From Dasypus novemcinctus (Eukaryota > Chordata > Mammalia > Cingulata > Dasypodidae), in contig NC_080701.1 in NCBI RefSeq assembly GCF_030445035.2, positions 16,024,739-16,088,738 of the forward strand: DNA of 64,000 bases, given 5' to 3'. Of this stretch, positions 21,120-32,169 are shown in pieces. How positions within the stretch are numbered: position 1 is the first letter of the stretch; the number at the start of each line of letters is the position of its first letter. The translations under genes and the position numbers were made by a program. The notes below the pieces were generated by a model. The model was not told the origin of the DNA, searched no databases, and saw only the letters and a list, made by a program, of their open reading frames with translations.

Positions 21120-21288
21120 GAGCAGGAAGCAGATGTGGCTCAAGTGACTGGGTGCCTCCCTCCCATATCAGAGGTCCTGGATTCAGTTCCTGGTGCCTCC
21201 TAAAGAAACAAGGAAGACAAACACAGCAAGTGCAAACCTCTTGGGGTGGAGACAGAGAAATAAATAAAATAAATCTTAAAAAAAAAAA
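21120..21288 (+). repeat. short DAS-type SINE
   Basis: GGAAGCAGATGTGGCTCAAG head, GATTCAGTTCC, AAATAAATCTT and poly(A); AAATTACTGAG/AAATCATTGAG flanks. Confidence 0.85.
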
Positions 21289-21699
21289 TCATTGAGGACT
21301 CCAAAGAGCATTTCTTATGTGGGATAGATAGATATCTGATTTTCCATATTTGATATTAAAATTGTCAAGTTTTTAAAATATTCATCAAGTTCTTTTAAAA
21401 TAGCAGTAATAAATCTATTACATATTAAATAAAAGGCATATTTCTATGAAAGTAACAGTATTTTCCAGGACAAAAAAAGAGTGATGAATGATATTGTTTT
21501 ATGTTTTTGCAAATCTCTTTCATATCTGGCTCAATAGAAGACAGTCAGATTCTCAGATCTGCTGCTGCATTCAGTCAGTTGTGATATCACATGTCTTATA
21601 GCCTATAGAAAACTCCAATGTACACTCCTGAGAGAATGAGAAGGCAAATGACAAATAATAAATTAATACTGTTTTAAAAATAGCCTTGGCCTCAAAGGC

Positions 21700-22490
21700 A
21701 CCTATGTGGTGGTTCAGAACTCTGTACCCCAGAAAATCATGTTCTTTTTTTTTTTTTTTTTTAAAGATTTATTTATTTATTTAATTGCCCCCCTTCCCCT
21801 GGTTGTCTGTTCTTGGTGTCTATTTGCTGCGTCTTGTTTCTTTGTCCGCTTCTGTTGTCGTCAGCGGCACGGGAAGTGTGGGCGGCGCCATTCCTGGGCA
21901 GGCTGCACTTTCTTTTCACGCTTGGCAGCTCTCCTCACGGGCACACTCCCCGCGCGTGGGGCTCCCCCACGCGGGGGACACCCCTGCGTGGCAGGGCACT
22001 CCCTGCGCGCATCAGTGCCCCCGGGGACCTCCCATATGGTAGACAGACACCCTAACCACTGGGCCAAAGTCCGTTTCCCGAAAATCATGTTCTTAAAACT
22101 AAGCTATTCCTGTGAGTGCAAACCCATTGTAAGTAGGTTTGCATGAGGTTATTTTAGTTAAGTGTGTTCCAGGGTAAGTCTTGCTGGCATCCCTTATAAA
22201 CAGGATGAATACAGAGAGACAAAGCCACAGAAGCAAGAAGCTGAAAGCAACAAGACCTGGGAGAGAGGGAAAGAGCTGCAGATCCCACCATGTGCCTTGC
22301 CATGTGACAGAGGAGCCCCAAATGACCAGCACCCATTCTTCAGAAAGAAAGCATCATCTTGATGAAGCCTTGATTTGGACATTTTCACAGCCTCAAAAGT
22401 GTAAGCCTGCAAGCTAATAAATTCCCATTGTTAAAAGCCAACCCATTTCATGGTATATTGCTGTCAGTAGCCTAGCAAACTGAAACACCC
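21700..22490 (+). mobile_element. MaLR-like LTR split by a DAS-SINE
   Basis: Sense LTR with TGTACCCCAGAAAATCATG, GTGAGTGCAAACCCATTGTAAG, CTTATAAACAGGATG, AGCTAATAAATTCCC and the end AGCAAACTGAAACA. It is interrupted at 21746-22079. Confidence 0.7.
21746..22079 (-). repeat. DAS-SINE, long form, inside LTR
   Basis: Poly(T) to CCGTTTCCC. Perfect 14-bp target duplication GAAAATCATGTTCT at 21732-21745 and 22080-22093. Confidence 0.95.
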
Positions 22491-22954
22491 CGAAAGGATC
22501 TTGGGAAACCTCAGGGGTCTCCAGACCACACTACTAGGTTAGAGGCACACACGTTTGTTAACAGTTGAAATGATATGCTCTCAGGATATGCATTAAAGAG
22601 CTCCATGGGAGGGGTGGTGGTGGAAGGCAGATGCAAGAAGATCACCAGTGGATTAATAATTGTTGAAGCTGGGTGAGGGGGTCGTGGGAGCTTTTCATAC
22701 CAGTCTCTCTACTTCAGTGTAAGTCTGAAATTTTCCATAATAAAAAATATATTTTTGTTGCTGTTGGTTTAATCAATGCCTGTTTAACTGAGCAAAAGAC
22801 CTGGAGATGGTTGGTAGGTGGAAAAACCAAGCTAGGGATTGGATGTGCCAAGATACAAAGATGAATTAGACGTTGCTCCTACCCTCAAGTTCTCATCTCA
22901 TGGGGACCCTAGTTGTGGGAATGTGCTATATTGAAGCCATTTGATAAAGAACTG

Positions 22955-23130
22955 TCACATTTAATGAGCACCAGGCAGCCAGCTCAGCACTCTGCTCCTC
23001 ACAGCTTCTCTCTTAGACTGGTATCATTATCTCCATTTTGCAGATGAGGAAATTGAAGCTCGGAGAGGTTGAGTAACTTGCCCAAGATCTTACAGCAGAA
23101 AGGAGAGCTGCGACATACACTTAGGCCCAC
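22955..23130 (+). repeat. MIR
   Basis: ATCTCCATTTTGCAGATGAGGA, then GGAGAGGTTGAGTAACTTGCCC: classic MIR core. Confidence 0.9.
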
Positions 23131-23134
23131 CTAC

Positions 23135-23760
23135 GCTCTGCCCTTCCTTTCTCAACTCTCCCATGCCACAATCCCACCTTATATCCTGTCAGTGGCACCC
23201 CCCAGGGAGGTTTCCAACAGGAGACCCAGGCAGTGACCTAGGGGAGCCCAGCGCTTTTCTGAGAACCATGATGACATCAGAAGGGGTCATCTTCACACTG
23301 CACCTCTCCTCTCATTCAGTCCATCCAATTTAAAATCATGGAGTAGACATTTTGTCCATGTTTGCCCTCCTCTCCTTGACTCTTTTTCTTCCTCCAGCTT
23401 TTGGAAAGCAATCTAGCAAAAGCGCTTTAAAATCTACATATACATACCCTTCAGTGGCCATCTCTACTTCTGAGACTCTATCAAATACGAATAACCACAT
23501 GTAAGGGCGTGGGTTCAAGATCATAGGGATAAACCAGTAAATTTATTGAATCGCTGTTCATAGGGCAAAAACCTGAAAACCAAGTGAAGGCTCAACAGAG
23601 GCATAGCCACACCAGGGGATTTTCCTGTCACGTTTTAAAGGAATGAAGTGGAGCTAAACCAGATGACTAGGAGAGATTTTCATGAGGTGTTGTTAAATAA
23701 TGAAAATAAGATACAAGAGATGCTACCATTCTGGCTTTATAAGGCAACGCTTTAACAATT
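23135..23760. other. intergenic DNA with an old repeat 3' end
   Basis: 23,420-23,760 resembles the repeat at 16.5-16.9 kb; 23,135-23,420 shows nothing I can name. Confidence 0.45.
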
Positions 23761-23763
23761 TTA

Positions 23764-23890
23764 ACATGGGGAACAGATGTGGCTCAAACAGTTGAGCGAT
23801 TCCCTTCCACAGGGGAGATGGTGAATTCGGTTCCTGGTGCCTCCTGAAAAAAACCAAAACCAAACAACATGCAAAACAAAAACAAGAGAC
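23764..23890 (+). repeat. tRNA-head SINE
   Basis: GGGGAACAGATGTGGCTCAA and GGTTCCTGGTGCCTCCTG with an A-rich tail. Confidence 0.8.
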
Positions 23891-24547
23891 AGGAAAGAAA
23901 ACTAGGCCGCGCCTTTTCACAAAGCATTTATGTGACTATATTTCTGTGTTTATGTCAAATTATGTTTGAGTGTGGTTATGGATAAAGAGATTAAATTTTT
24001 TTTACTGTTTCCTTTAAGGAGAAATGGAAGAATGCAATAAATTCTAAGGATTTTAAGCAATATACGTCAGTTGTCCAAAGACCATGTGATCAACTGCTTG
24101 GGGTGAAAATTTTTTCATAACAAAATACACATGAGAGAAAGTTAAAAAAAAGAAGCATTTGCTCACCTTCATTCTACTAGAGAAATGTGCATGGCTGTAT
24201 TCCAACTATGTCTTTCAAGGTTCCTATGTACAAACATGCTTAATAATAGGATTTTGAAACACATTATAAGATAATTACTGTTTGAAGCAAGAGCTGCTTT
24301 TCTGATTACAGGCCCGATGGAAAAATGATAGCACAATATTTGCAACCCTTGCCTGCCTGTGCAGAATAAGGAAACCACTATATCCTTTTGTGCATGAGGC
24401 TTCAATATTTATCAGTGATTATGAAGGCAGTTTGGGCTGCAGAGTATACCATTTTGAAGGCTCACATGTTTAAAAAATTTGTAGTACTAGCAACAAATGA
24501 CTCTTAAAAGAATGAAATTTTTTAAGAGAGCTAAAAACAAAAGAATA

Positions 24548-24640
24548 TGGGGAAAACAGATGTAGCTCAGTGGTTGTGCACCTGCTTCCCATATACAAGG
24601 TCCTGGGTTCAATCTCTGGTACTTCCTTAAAAAAATACAG
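24548..24640 (+). repeat. tRNA-head SINE
   Basis: A box TAGCTCAGTGG, B box GGTTCAATCTC, then an A-rich tail. Confidence 0.85.
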
Positions 24641-24872
24641 TAGTTTTAAAAAAATAAAACTATAAATAAAATAAAACAAAGTAAAAAAAAGAATATAGTA
24701 AGCATGAAATATCTATCAAAATGACAGTCATAGCCATATTGAAAAGCTGACTAACTTATCTGTCTTTACCATGATACAAATCTAATACTTCTGCAATATA
24801 TCTTTCTGCCTCCTAACATTCTAGGATTACTTAGTTTCCTTTTCATGTCTATGCTGTCGGTTCGATATTTCT

Positions 24873-24876
<4 letters not shown>

Positions 24877-24908
<32 letters not shown>

Positions 24909-25371
24909 TTTTTCTCTTTCCCTCCCGCTCCCCCTCCCCCCACCCTGCTGTTTTTGCTGTCTGTGTCCATTTGCTGTGTGATCTTCTGTATTTATTTCTC
25001 TCTTTTTGTCTTCTCTTCTCATCTTTCTCCTCTAGGATTCACCAGGTCGATCCTGGGGACCTCTGATATGGAGAGAGTTTCCCTGTCAATTGCGCCACCT
25101 CAGTTCCTGGTCTCTGCTGCACTTCACCTTGACTCTCCCCTTTGTCTCTCTTTTGGTTGCATCATCATCTTGCTGCGTGACTCACTTGTGCAGGTACTGA
25201 GCTCACCACATGGGCATTGGCTCATCACGTGGGCACTTGGCTTGCCCTGCAGACACATTTACTCTTTTACTTTTTCACCAGGAGGCCCCAGGGACTGAAC
25301 CCAGGTCTTCCCATATGGTAGGTGGAGACCTTATCACTTGAGCCACATCCACTTCCCCATATATATATATA
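24877..25371. repeat. (TA)n microsatellite split by a DAS-SINE
   Basis: A 30-bp AT run at 24,877-24,906 and a shorter one at 25,358-25,371 flank the SINE, which presumably entered the microsatellite. Confidence 0.85.
24907..25358 (-). repeat. DAS-SINE, long form (CTCTAGGATTCACCAGG subtype)
   Basis: Reverse copy ending AGCCACATCCACTTCCCC. Its body (TTTCCCTGTCAATTGCGCC, TTCACCAGGAGGCCCC) matches the copy at 54,231-54,692 and differs from the other DAS copies, so it is a distinct subtype. Confidence 0.88.
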
Positions 25372-25374
25372 TTC

Positions 25375-26130
25375 TTGAGGTATTATATGATCTGAGGGCA
25401 TCTTACCAAAGACAGCCCCTTCCTCAAGGCCGTGGATCTGGCTTGCTTGTTCTTTGAAGCTCTCTCTCCACTTGTTCCCTTTCTATCTTCTCTGCTTGCT
25501 CATTTCCATTAATGTTCTGAAATGCTGACTGTATTTCATCTTTAAAACAAAATAAAACACACACATACACAAACCCCCAAATACGGTGTCTCCAGTTCCA
25601 CACCTATCATTCACTTAAATTTCTTTATATTATGGGAGGTTTGCTTAGCTGATATGTCTCTGAAGCCTTTTTCAAGTTTCTAGTAGCCCTATCTCCCTTT
25701 AAAAAAAACATTCCATTCACTTGTTGAAAAAATAGGAACAATAATCCTGTTCAAGCCTGGGAATTTGGGATTTGATAGACTGCTTCCTCTTGGTGTCATT
25801 TAATTTTTTCTTCTATCTCTCCCATTTCCTATAAAGAGCTAGTTAGATCTGGAGGCAAGATTAAACTCAGGATCAGTTTTGGGGAGTGGTAACATTTGTA
25901 TGCCTCTTACTCTATCACAGGAGGTATATGATGTCTGATTATCCCACTTTTATTGATAATAAGCTAGATCTCTCTGTTATAAAGTTCCCCATCAATCTCT
26001 TCCCTGGTGGCTTTAGCAGTCATCAATGATCCTTGTTTAATTCCATTACTTCATTAGGGGTTACAAAACGGCGATTTTCTAATTCTATTATTTCTTTAGC
26101 ACTTATTACTTGGTGTTCTTCTGCAATTTC
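25375..26130. other. unassigned intergenic DNA
   Basis: No gene or clear repeat. A 38-codon acidic frame on the minus strand ends at 26,026 (see findings). Confidence 0.4.
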
Positions 26131-26133
26131 TTC

Positions 26134-27290
26134 TTTTTTTAACAAATCAGTTTTATTGATACATATTAATAAAGCATACAACTCACCCAAAGTGTATAAT
26201 TGTATACTCCCACAATCGTGCATTCATCACTTCAATCATTATTAAAGCATTTTCATTATTTCAATAATGATAATAATAAATAAAAAACAGATAAACAAGA
26301 AAATTCTTCACTTGCCAATCTCTCTATGCTTCCCCTGCTGTACAGAGGTGCTATTTCTGGCTATTCTTGCACAATTATTCATTTATTAAGCAGTTTTATT
26401 GAGATATGTTCACATACCATACCATCTATCCAAAGTATACAATCAATGGCTTTTAATATAATCACAAGGTTGTGCTTTCATCATCACAAAAATTTTTATA
26501 ATTATTTCATTACTCCTAAAAGAAAAATCACACACCCCTTAGCATGCCTTCCACAGCCCTACATAACCACTAATCAAATTTAATCTTTATAAATTGATTT
26601 ATATTTACATTTTATGTAAGTGGAATCATGTAATATGCTATAAAATATATTTAGCTCATAGTAACACAGTCATACAGTATTTGTCCTTTTGTGTCTGGCT
26701 TGCTTCACTCAATATAATGTCCTCCAGGATCATCCATGTTGTCATATGCTTTATGACTTCATTTCTTCTTATAGCTGCATAATATTCCATCATGTGAATA
26801 TACTAGTTTGTTATCTATTCATTGGTTGATGGACACCTGGTTTGTTTCCAACTTTTGGCAATAGCGAAAATAGTATACGGATGTCTATTTGTGTCACTGC
26901 TCTCAGTTCTGGGTATATACCCCCTAGCAGTATTGCAGGGCCACGTGGAAAATCTATATTCAACTTATTTAGGAACTGCCAAATAGTCCTCCACAGTGGC
27001 TCTACCATTCTGCATTCCCACCAACAATGAATAAATGTTCCTTTCTCTCCACATCCTCTCTAACACTTGTAGTTCTCTGTCTTTTTAATAGTGTCCATTC
27101 CGATAGGTGTAAAATGATACTCATTATCATTTTGATTTGCATTTCCCTAATTATTAGTGATGGTGAACATTTTTTCATGTATTTTTTTGCCATTTGTATT
27201 TCTTCTTTCGACAAATGTCTATTCAAGTCTTTTGCCCATTTTTAAATTGGGTTATTTGTCTTTTGATTGTTGACTTGTAACATCTCTTTA
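26134..27290 (-). mobile_element. L1 3' ends, reversed (two pieces)
   Basis: A short piece (26,134-26,260, TTTTATTGATACATATT..) precedes a longer one from about 26,380 with TTTTATTGAGATATGTTCACATACC, TTCACTCAATATAATGTCCTCC, TGGTTGATGGACACCTGG and TCTTTTGCCCATTTTTAAATTGG. Two L1 tails lie in the same orientation. Confidence 0.85.
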
Positions 27291-27699
27291 TTTTTTTTTA
27301 TTTTTATTTTTTTAAAGATTTATTTTTATTTGTTTAATTCCCCGCCCCCCTCCCCCCAGTTGTCTGTTCTCTGTGTCCATTCACTGTGTGTTCTTCTGTG
27401 ACTGCTTCTCTCCTTATCAGCAGCACCGGGAATCTGTGTTACTTTTTGTTGCATCATCTTGCTGTGTCAGCTCTCCATGTGTGCAGCACCATTCCTGGGC
27501 AGGCTGCACTTTCTTTTGCTCTGGGCAGCTCTCCTTATGGGGCGCACTCCTTGCACGTGGGGTTCCCCTCGGCACTCCTTGTGCGCATCAGCACTGCGCA
27601 AGGGCCAGCTCCACATGTTTCAAGGAGGCCTGGGGTTTGAACCGTGGACCTCCCATGTAGTAGGCAGACGCCCTATCCATTGGGCCAAGTCTGCTTCCC
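27291..27699 (-). repeat. DAS-SINE, long form
   Basis: Reverse copy with poly(T), TTGTCTGTTCTCTGTGTCC and the end AAGTCTGCTTCCC. First of three in the same orientation. Confidence 0.92.
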
Positions 27700-27735
27700 T
27701 CTAAAATATATCTTGAATGCACTCAGTTTTCTTTC

Positions 27736-28156
27736 TTTTTTTTTTTTAAGATTTATTTTCATTTATTTATTTCTCTCCCCTTTCCCCCCACCCCAGTTGT
27801 CTGTTCTCTGTGTCTATTTGCTGCGTCCTTTTTGTCCACTTCTGTTGTTGTCAGAGGCACGGGAATCTATGTTTCTCTTTGCTGCATCATCTTGTTGTGT
27901 CAGCTCTCCGTGTGTGCGGCGCCATTCCTGGGCAGGCTGCACTTTCTTTCGCCCTGGGCAGCTCTTCTTATGGGGTGCACTCCTTGTGTGTGGGGCTCCC
28001 CTACGCGGGGACACCCCTGAGTGGCACGGCACTCCTTGTGTGCAACAGCACTGCGCGTGGGCCAGCTCCACATGGGTCAAGGAGGCCCGGGGTTTGAGCT
28101 GCGGATCTCCCATGTGGTAGATGGATGCCCTATCCACTGGGCCAAGTCCGCTGCCC
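27736..28156 (-). repeat. DAS-SINE, long form
   Basis: Reverse copy; TCAGTTTTCTTT occurs on both sides as target duplication. A 158-codon frame across it is a SINE artefact. Confidence 0.93.
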
Positions 28157-28231
28157 TTCAGTTTTCTTTAGTGCTACTATCACCCATCTCAGTCCAAATA
28201 TCACCTCACCTGAACCACTCAAATAGCCTTC

Positions 28232-28657
28232 TTTTTTTAATAAAGATTTTATTTATTTATTTCTTCCCTCTCCCTCCATTGTCTGCTCTCTGTGTCCATT
28301 TACTGTGTGTTCTGTGTCGGCTTGTAGTCTCATTAGGTGGCTCCAGGAACTGATCCTGGGACCTCCTGGAGAGGGAGAAAGACAGTCAGTCTCTTGTGCC
28401 ACCTCAGCTCCCTGGTCTGCTATGCCTCTTATTGTCTCTCCTCTGTGTCTCTTTTTGTTGCATCATCTTGCTGTATCAGCTCTCCACATGGGCCAGCACT
28501 CCTGCTAAGGGTGGCACTCCTGCATGGGGTAGCACTCCATATGGGCCAGCTCGCCACATGGGCCAGGTTGCCTTCACCAGGAGGCCCTGGGTATCAAACC
28601 CTGGACCTCCTATATGGTAGATGGGAGCCCAATTGCTTGAGCAACATCTGCTTCCCT
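28232..28657 (-). repeat. DAS-SINE, long form (GGTGGCACAAGAGA subtype)
   Basis: Reverse copy; flanks AAATAGCCTTCTT/AAATGGCCTCTT are the target duplication. Confidence 0.9.
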
Positions 28658-29527
28658 TAAATGGCCTCTTGCTTCCATTCTCATCCCCCAATCAATCTCT
28701 ATGAAAAACTCAGACTACTGTCTCTTCTCTGCCCTAAATCCCATCATCATAAATTAAAACTCCTTACCATGGCTACAAGGCCCAGCATGAGCTGAACCCT
28801 GTATTCCTTCAACCTTATCTTGAAGCACTCATACCCCTCTTGTTAAGCTCCAATCACAATGCCTTTCTTTAGTTTCTCCAACAAGTCAAGCTCTATTCTG
28901 CCTCAGAATTCTCACGTTTGCTTTTCCTTCTGTCTGCACTGGATTTTCCATAAATCTTGTCATCCTTCTGGTCTCAGCTTAAATGTTTCTTGCTCAGAAA
29001 GACCTTCCTTGTCTCCCCAGTTTAATTTAGGTAGGTTCTGCCTCCTTGATGGTTGGTCCATCTCTCTCTATGTATATGTTTGTTTAGTATGTATATCTCC
29101 CATCATACCATAAGCATCCTGGAAATAGGAGCCATTGCATTGTTTACCAGTGTCTTAGTTTGGCCTGAGCTGTTGTCATAAATGCCCTACAGTGGGTTGG
29201 ATGAAACAAGTATTTATTGACTCACAGTGTCAGAGGACAGAGGTCCATCATCAGAATATTGGCAAGTCTTGCTTTCTCCCCAAAGGCTGTGGTGTTCTGG
29301 TGCTGGCTTGCTGGAAATGCTTGGGATTCCTTGGCTTTTCTGTCACATGGGGATGTCCTCTCGTTTTTCTTCCATGTTCCCTCTGACTTCCAACCTCTGA
29401 TTCCTCCATATGACTTTCCCTAAGTCTGAATTTCTTCTGCTTCTAGAGGACTTCAGTAATCCATTTTAAGGCCCACCCTCATTCAGTTGGGCTACACCTT
29501 ACCTAAAATAACATCTTCAAAAAATCC

Positions 29528-29939
29528 TGGAAGCGGATGTAGCTCAACTGCTGGAGCATCCGCCTACCATGTTGGAGGTCCAGGGTTCAAACCCAGGGCC
29601 TCCTGGCCTGTGTGGTGAGCTGGCCTACATGCAGTCTACTGCACACAAGGAGTGCCATGCCATGCAGGGGTGTCCCCCACATAGGGGAGCCACATGTGCA
29701 AGGAGTGTGCCCTGCAAGGAGAGCTGCCCCACATGAAAAAAGTGCAGCCTGCCCAGGAGTGGCACTGTACACATGGAGAGCTGATGCAGCAAGATTATAC
29801 AACAAAAAGAGACACAGATTCCTGGTGCCACCAAGAATGAAAGCAGACACAGAAGAATACACAGTGAATGGACACAGAGCACACAAAGGGTGGGGGGTGG
29901 GAGGGAGGAGAAATAAATAAAAATAAATCTTTAAAAAAA
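29528..29939 (+). repeat. DAS-SINE, long form
   Basis: GGAAGCGGATGTAGCTCAAC head, full body, AAATAAATCTTTAAAAAAA; AAAAAATCCT/AAAAAATTCT flanks. Confidence 0.92.
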
Positions 29940-30189
29940 TTCTCTTCATTACATAAAAGATAACAGATCTGATGGTGATTTTTAAAAAATTTTATAAATT
30001 TAAAAATTTTTATTGTTATTTTTGGGGGCTTTCTTTTGGGGGAGGTTTAGGGTTGCAGAGGGCTGAACCTGTGGTAGGGGAGGATCACTGTTCTGGGGTG
30101 TCAGTGTTGGGGGATGTGTGTGTGGGGTGCACCTGGGGCATGCCTGTATGGAGTGTAAGTTTGTTCATGTGGTCAGGGGGTATTGTCTT

Positions 30190-31075
30190 GGTGGGTGGAG
30201 AACCATAAAATAAATGGATGGAATATTGAAATCACATCCTGGCAAGTTCTGCTACATAATCTCATAGTATGACAAGAATCTCTAGAGTACATGGGCAGTG
30301 CCTAGCGAAAGAGGGTGGACCGATGCTCCAGGCTCTTGATACTGATGCTTGCACTTATGAACCTTGTTCTTGTGAAATTGAAACTTGGTCAGGCAACATT
30401 TATTGCCTAAGAGTTATGTCCTGAGGGCTTCCTTATTTATCAAATGTGGCCTCTCTCTAAGCCAAACTCAGCATGTAAATTCACTGCCTTCCCAACCCCC
30501 CACCCAGACATGGGACATGATTCCTAGGGATGAGCCTCCCTGGCACTGAGGGATTGATACCAAGCACCAACTGATGATGCATTTGAAGAAAAACCTAGAT
30601 CAAAATGAGGAATTATTAAATGCAAATTATTTTTTATGGCTAAGAGGTTTCAAAGTGAGTCAGAAGGTCAGTGTGTGTTCTTCTGTGACCACTTCTATCC
30701 TTATCAGTGGGACTGGGAATCTGTGTCTTTTTGTTGCGTCATCTTGTAGTGTCAATTCTCCGTGTGTGCGGCTCCATTCTTGGGCAGGCTGCACTTTCTT
30801 TCGCACTGGGCGGCTCTCCTTATGAGACGCACTCCTTGCACGTGGGGCTCCCCTACGCGGGGGACACCCCTGCGTGGCAGAGCACTCCTTGCGCGCATCA
30901 GCACTGCGCGTGGGCCAGCTCCACACGGGTCAAGGAGGCCCAGGGTTTGAACCGCGGACCTCCCATGTGGTAGGCGGATGCCCTATCTACTGGGCCAGGT
31001 CCGCTTTCCCTCCCTTTATTTTTTGATGTAACATTTATGTAATCTAAAGATCCTTTAAAAATAAAGAAAAAAAAA
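30190..31075 (+). mobile_element. xenarthran L1 3' UTR, interrupted by a SINE
   Basis: GACATGGGACATGATTCCTAGGG..GAGCCTCCCTGGCACTGAGG..AAATGAGGAATTATTAAATG before the SINE, and TGATGTAACATTTATGTAATC..AAAAATAAAG after it. Confidence 0.65.
30671..31010 (-). repeat. DAS-SINE lacking its 3' tail
   Basis: Reverse copy that begins inside the body (GTGTGTGTTCTTCTGTG): the poly(A) part and about 50 bp of 3' end are missing, while the tRNA head is complete. Confidence 0.88.
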
Positions 31076-31174
31076 TTTGTAAAGACCCTATTTACAATGA
31101 TTTCACACCCAGAGTAATGCAGATCAAGACCATGAACTAAATCGGGGTATATAATTCAGTCCACCATATCCAGT

Positions 31175-31240
31175 GAGTACCAGAGATGTACAGTGGCTGG
31201 CACATGGTAGGAATTCAATAAATATATGTTGGCCATTGAA
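31175..31240 (+). repeat. MIR tail fragment
   Basis: ACAGTGGCTGGCACATGGTAGG then AATTCAATAAATATATGTTGG. Confidence 0.7.
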
Positions 31241-31244
31241 TAAG

Positions 31245-31682
31245 TTTTTTTTTTTTTAAGATTTATTTTATTTATTTCTCTCCCTCCCCCCACCCATTCC
31301 CCCCGTTGTCTGCACTCCATGTCCATTCACTGTGTGTTCCTCTATGTCTGCTTGTATTCTCATTAGGCAGCTCCGGGAACTGATTCTGGAATCTTCTGGA
31401 GTGGGAGAGAGGCGATTACTCTCTTGAGCCACCTCAACTCCCTGTTTTGCTACATCTTCTTATCTTTCTCTCCTCTGTGTCTCTTGTTGTGTCATCTGGC
31501 ACTCCTGTGTGGGGTGGCATTCCCATGCAGGGAGGCACTCCTGCATGGGGCGGCATTCCAGCATGGGCTGGCACTCCATGTGGGCCAGCTTGCCCTCATC
31601 AGGAGACCCTGGGCATCAAACCCTGGACCTCCTATAGGGTAGATGGGAGCCCAATTGGTTGAGCCACCAATTAGCTGTTTGC
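31245..31682 (-). repeat. DAS-SINE, long form (GGTGGCACAAGAGA subtype)
   Basis: Poly(T), body with GCATGGGGCGGCATTCC-type units, GAGCCACC end; TTGAATAAGTTTT/CTGAATACGTTTT flanks. Confidence 0.9.
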
Positions 31683-31989
31683 CTGAATACGTTTTAATGA
31701 TTTTTAAATATGTATTCCTCAATATTTGACTGTAAAATTATACACATCAGACTTCTTTACAAAGACATATTAAGTGGATGTCAGCCATGTCAACACAGTT
31801 TCAATCGTTGTAAAGCAAATCCTAAATGTAGTACATATGACAGTGTATACTCAATAAGGGACAACTGTGTTTATTCCGTTGACTTGGTGGAAACACACAG
31901 ATTTATTTTTTATACTTTCCATTTATTCCCTTTATTAGGTGCATAACTCCCTGTGACTTTACACAGAAAAATTGCTCATATTTAAATAT

Positions 31990-32165
31990 GACTTTGAGTT
32001 TTTTGTATATTCTTTTATTTACTCTTTTTAATCAAACTCTTTGGCAGTTACGATCATCTCTCCATTTTACAGAGGAGAAAAGTGGGGCTTAGAGAGGGTC
32101 AGGAACTGGCCACGGTCTCTCAGCTAACTAGAGGCAGAGTTTTGCTTATTCCACTATAAGACTTA
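31990..32165 (+). repeat. MIR
   Basis: TCTCCATTTTACAGAGGAG, then GGGCTTAGAGAGGGTCAGGAACTGGCC. Confidence 0.85.
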
Positions 32166-32169
32166 ATCT

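Larger units (their letters stand above)
18940..22750 (+). repeat. old repeat split by nested insertions
   Basis: Pieces at 18,940-19,190, 19,600-19,736, 19,990-20,012, 20,290-20,440 and 22,550-22,750 read in the order of one old element (CAGGACATGGGACATTCTACAAA.., GGAATTATTGTTAATTTTTCAG.., GAAATGATATG.., GTTGAAGCTGGGTGAGGG.., TTCCATAATAAAAAATA). Between them sit a DAS-SINE, a U6-L1 chimera, two tRNA-head SINEs, an L1 tail, another short SINE and an LTR. Family name not assigned. Confidence 0.5.
27700..29145 (+). mobile_element. L2 LINE 3' end, split by two DAS-SINEs
   Basis: The L2 order is kept across the interruptions: CCATCTCAGTCCAAATATCACC, AACTCCTTACCATGGCTACAAGGCCC, TTTCTCCAACAAGTCAAGCTC and GTCTCAGCTTAAATGTTTCTTG..AGAAAGACCTTCC. 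Very old and non-coding. Confidence 0.75.
29150..31172 (-). mobile_element. MaLR-like LTR split by later insertions
   Basis: The part at 29,150-29,520 (GTGTCTTAGTTTGGCCTGAG.., CCACCCTCATTCAGTTGGGC) continues at about 31,076-31,172 (AAAGACCCTATTTACAATGATTTCACACCC..). The 1.55 kb in between is SINE and L1 sequence. Confidence 0.65.

Noticed and set aside
24877-25371. CRISPR-like or prokaryotic features
   Set aside because: The window is clearly mammalian; regular repeats are microsatellites and SINEs.
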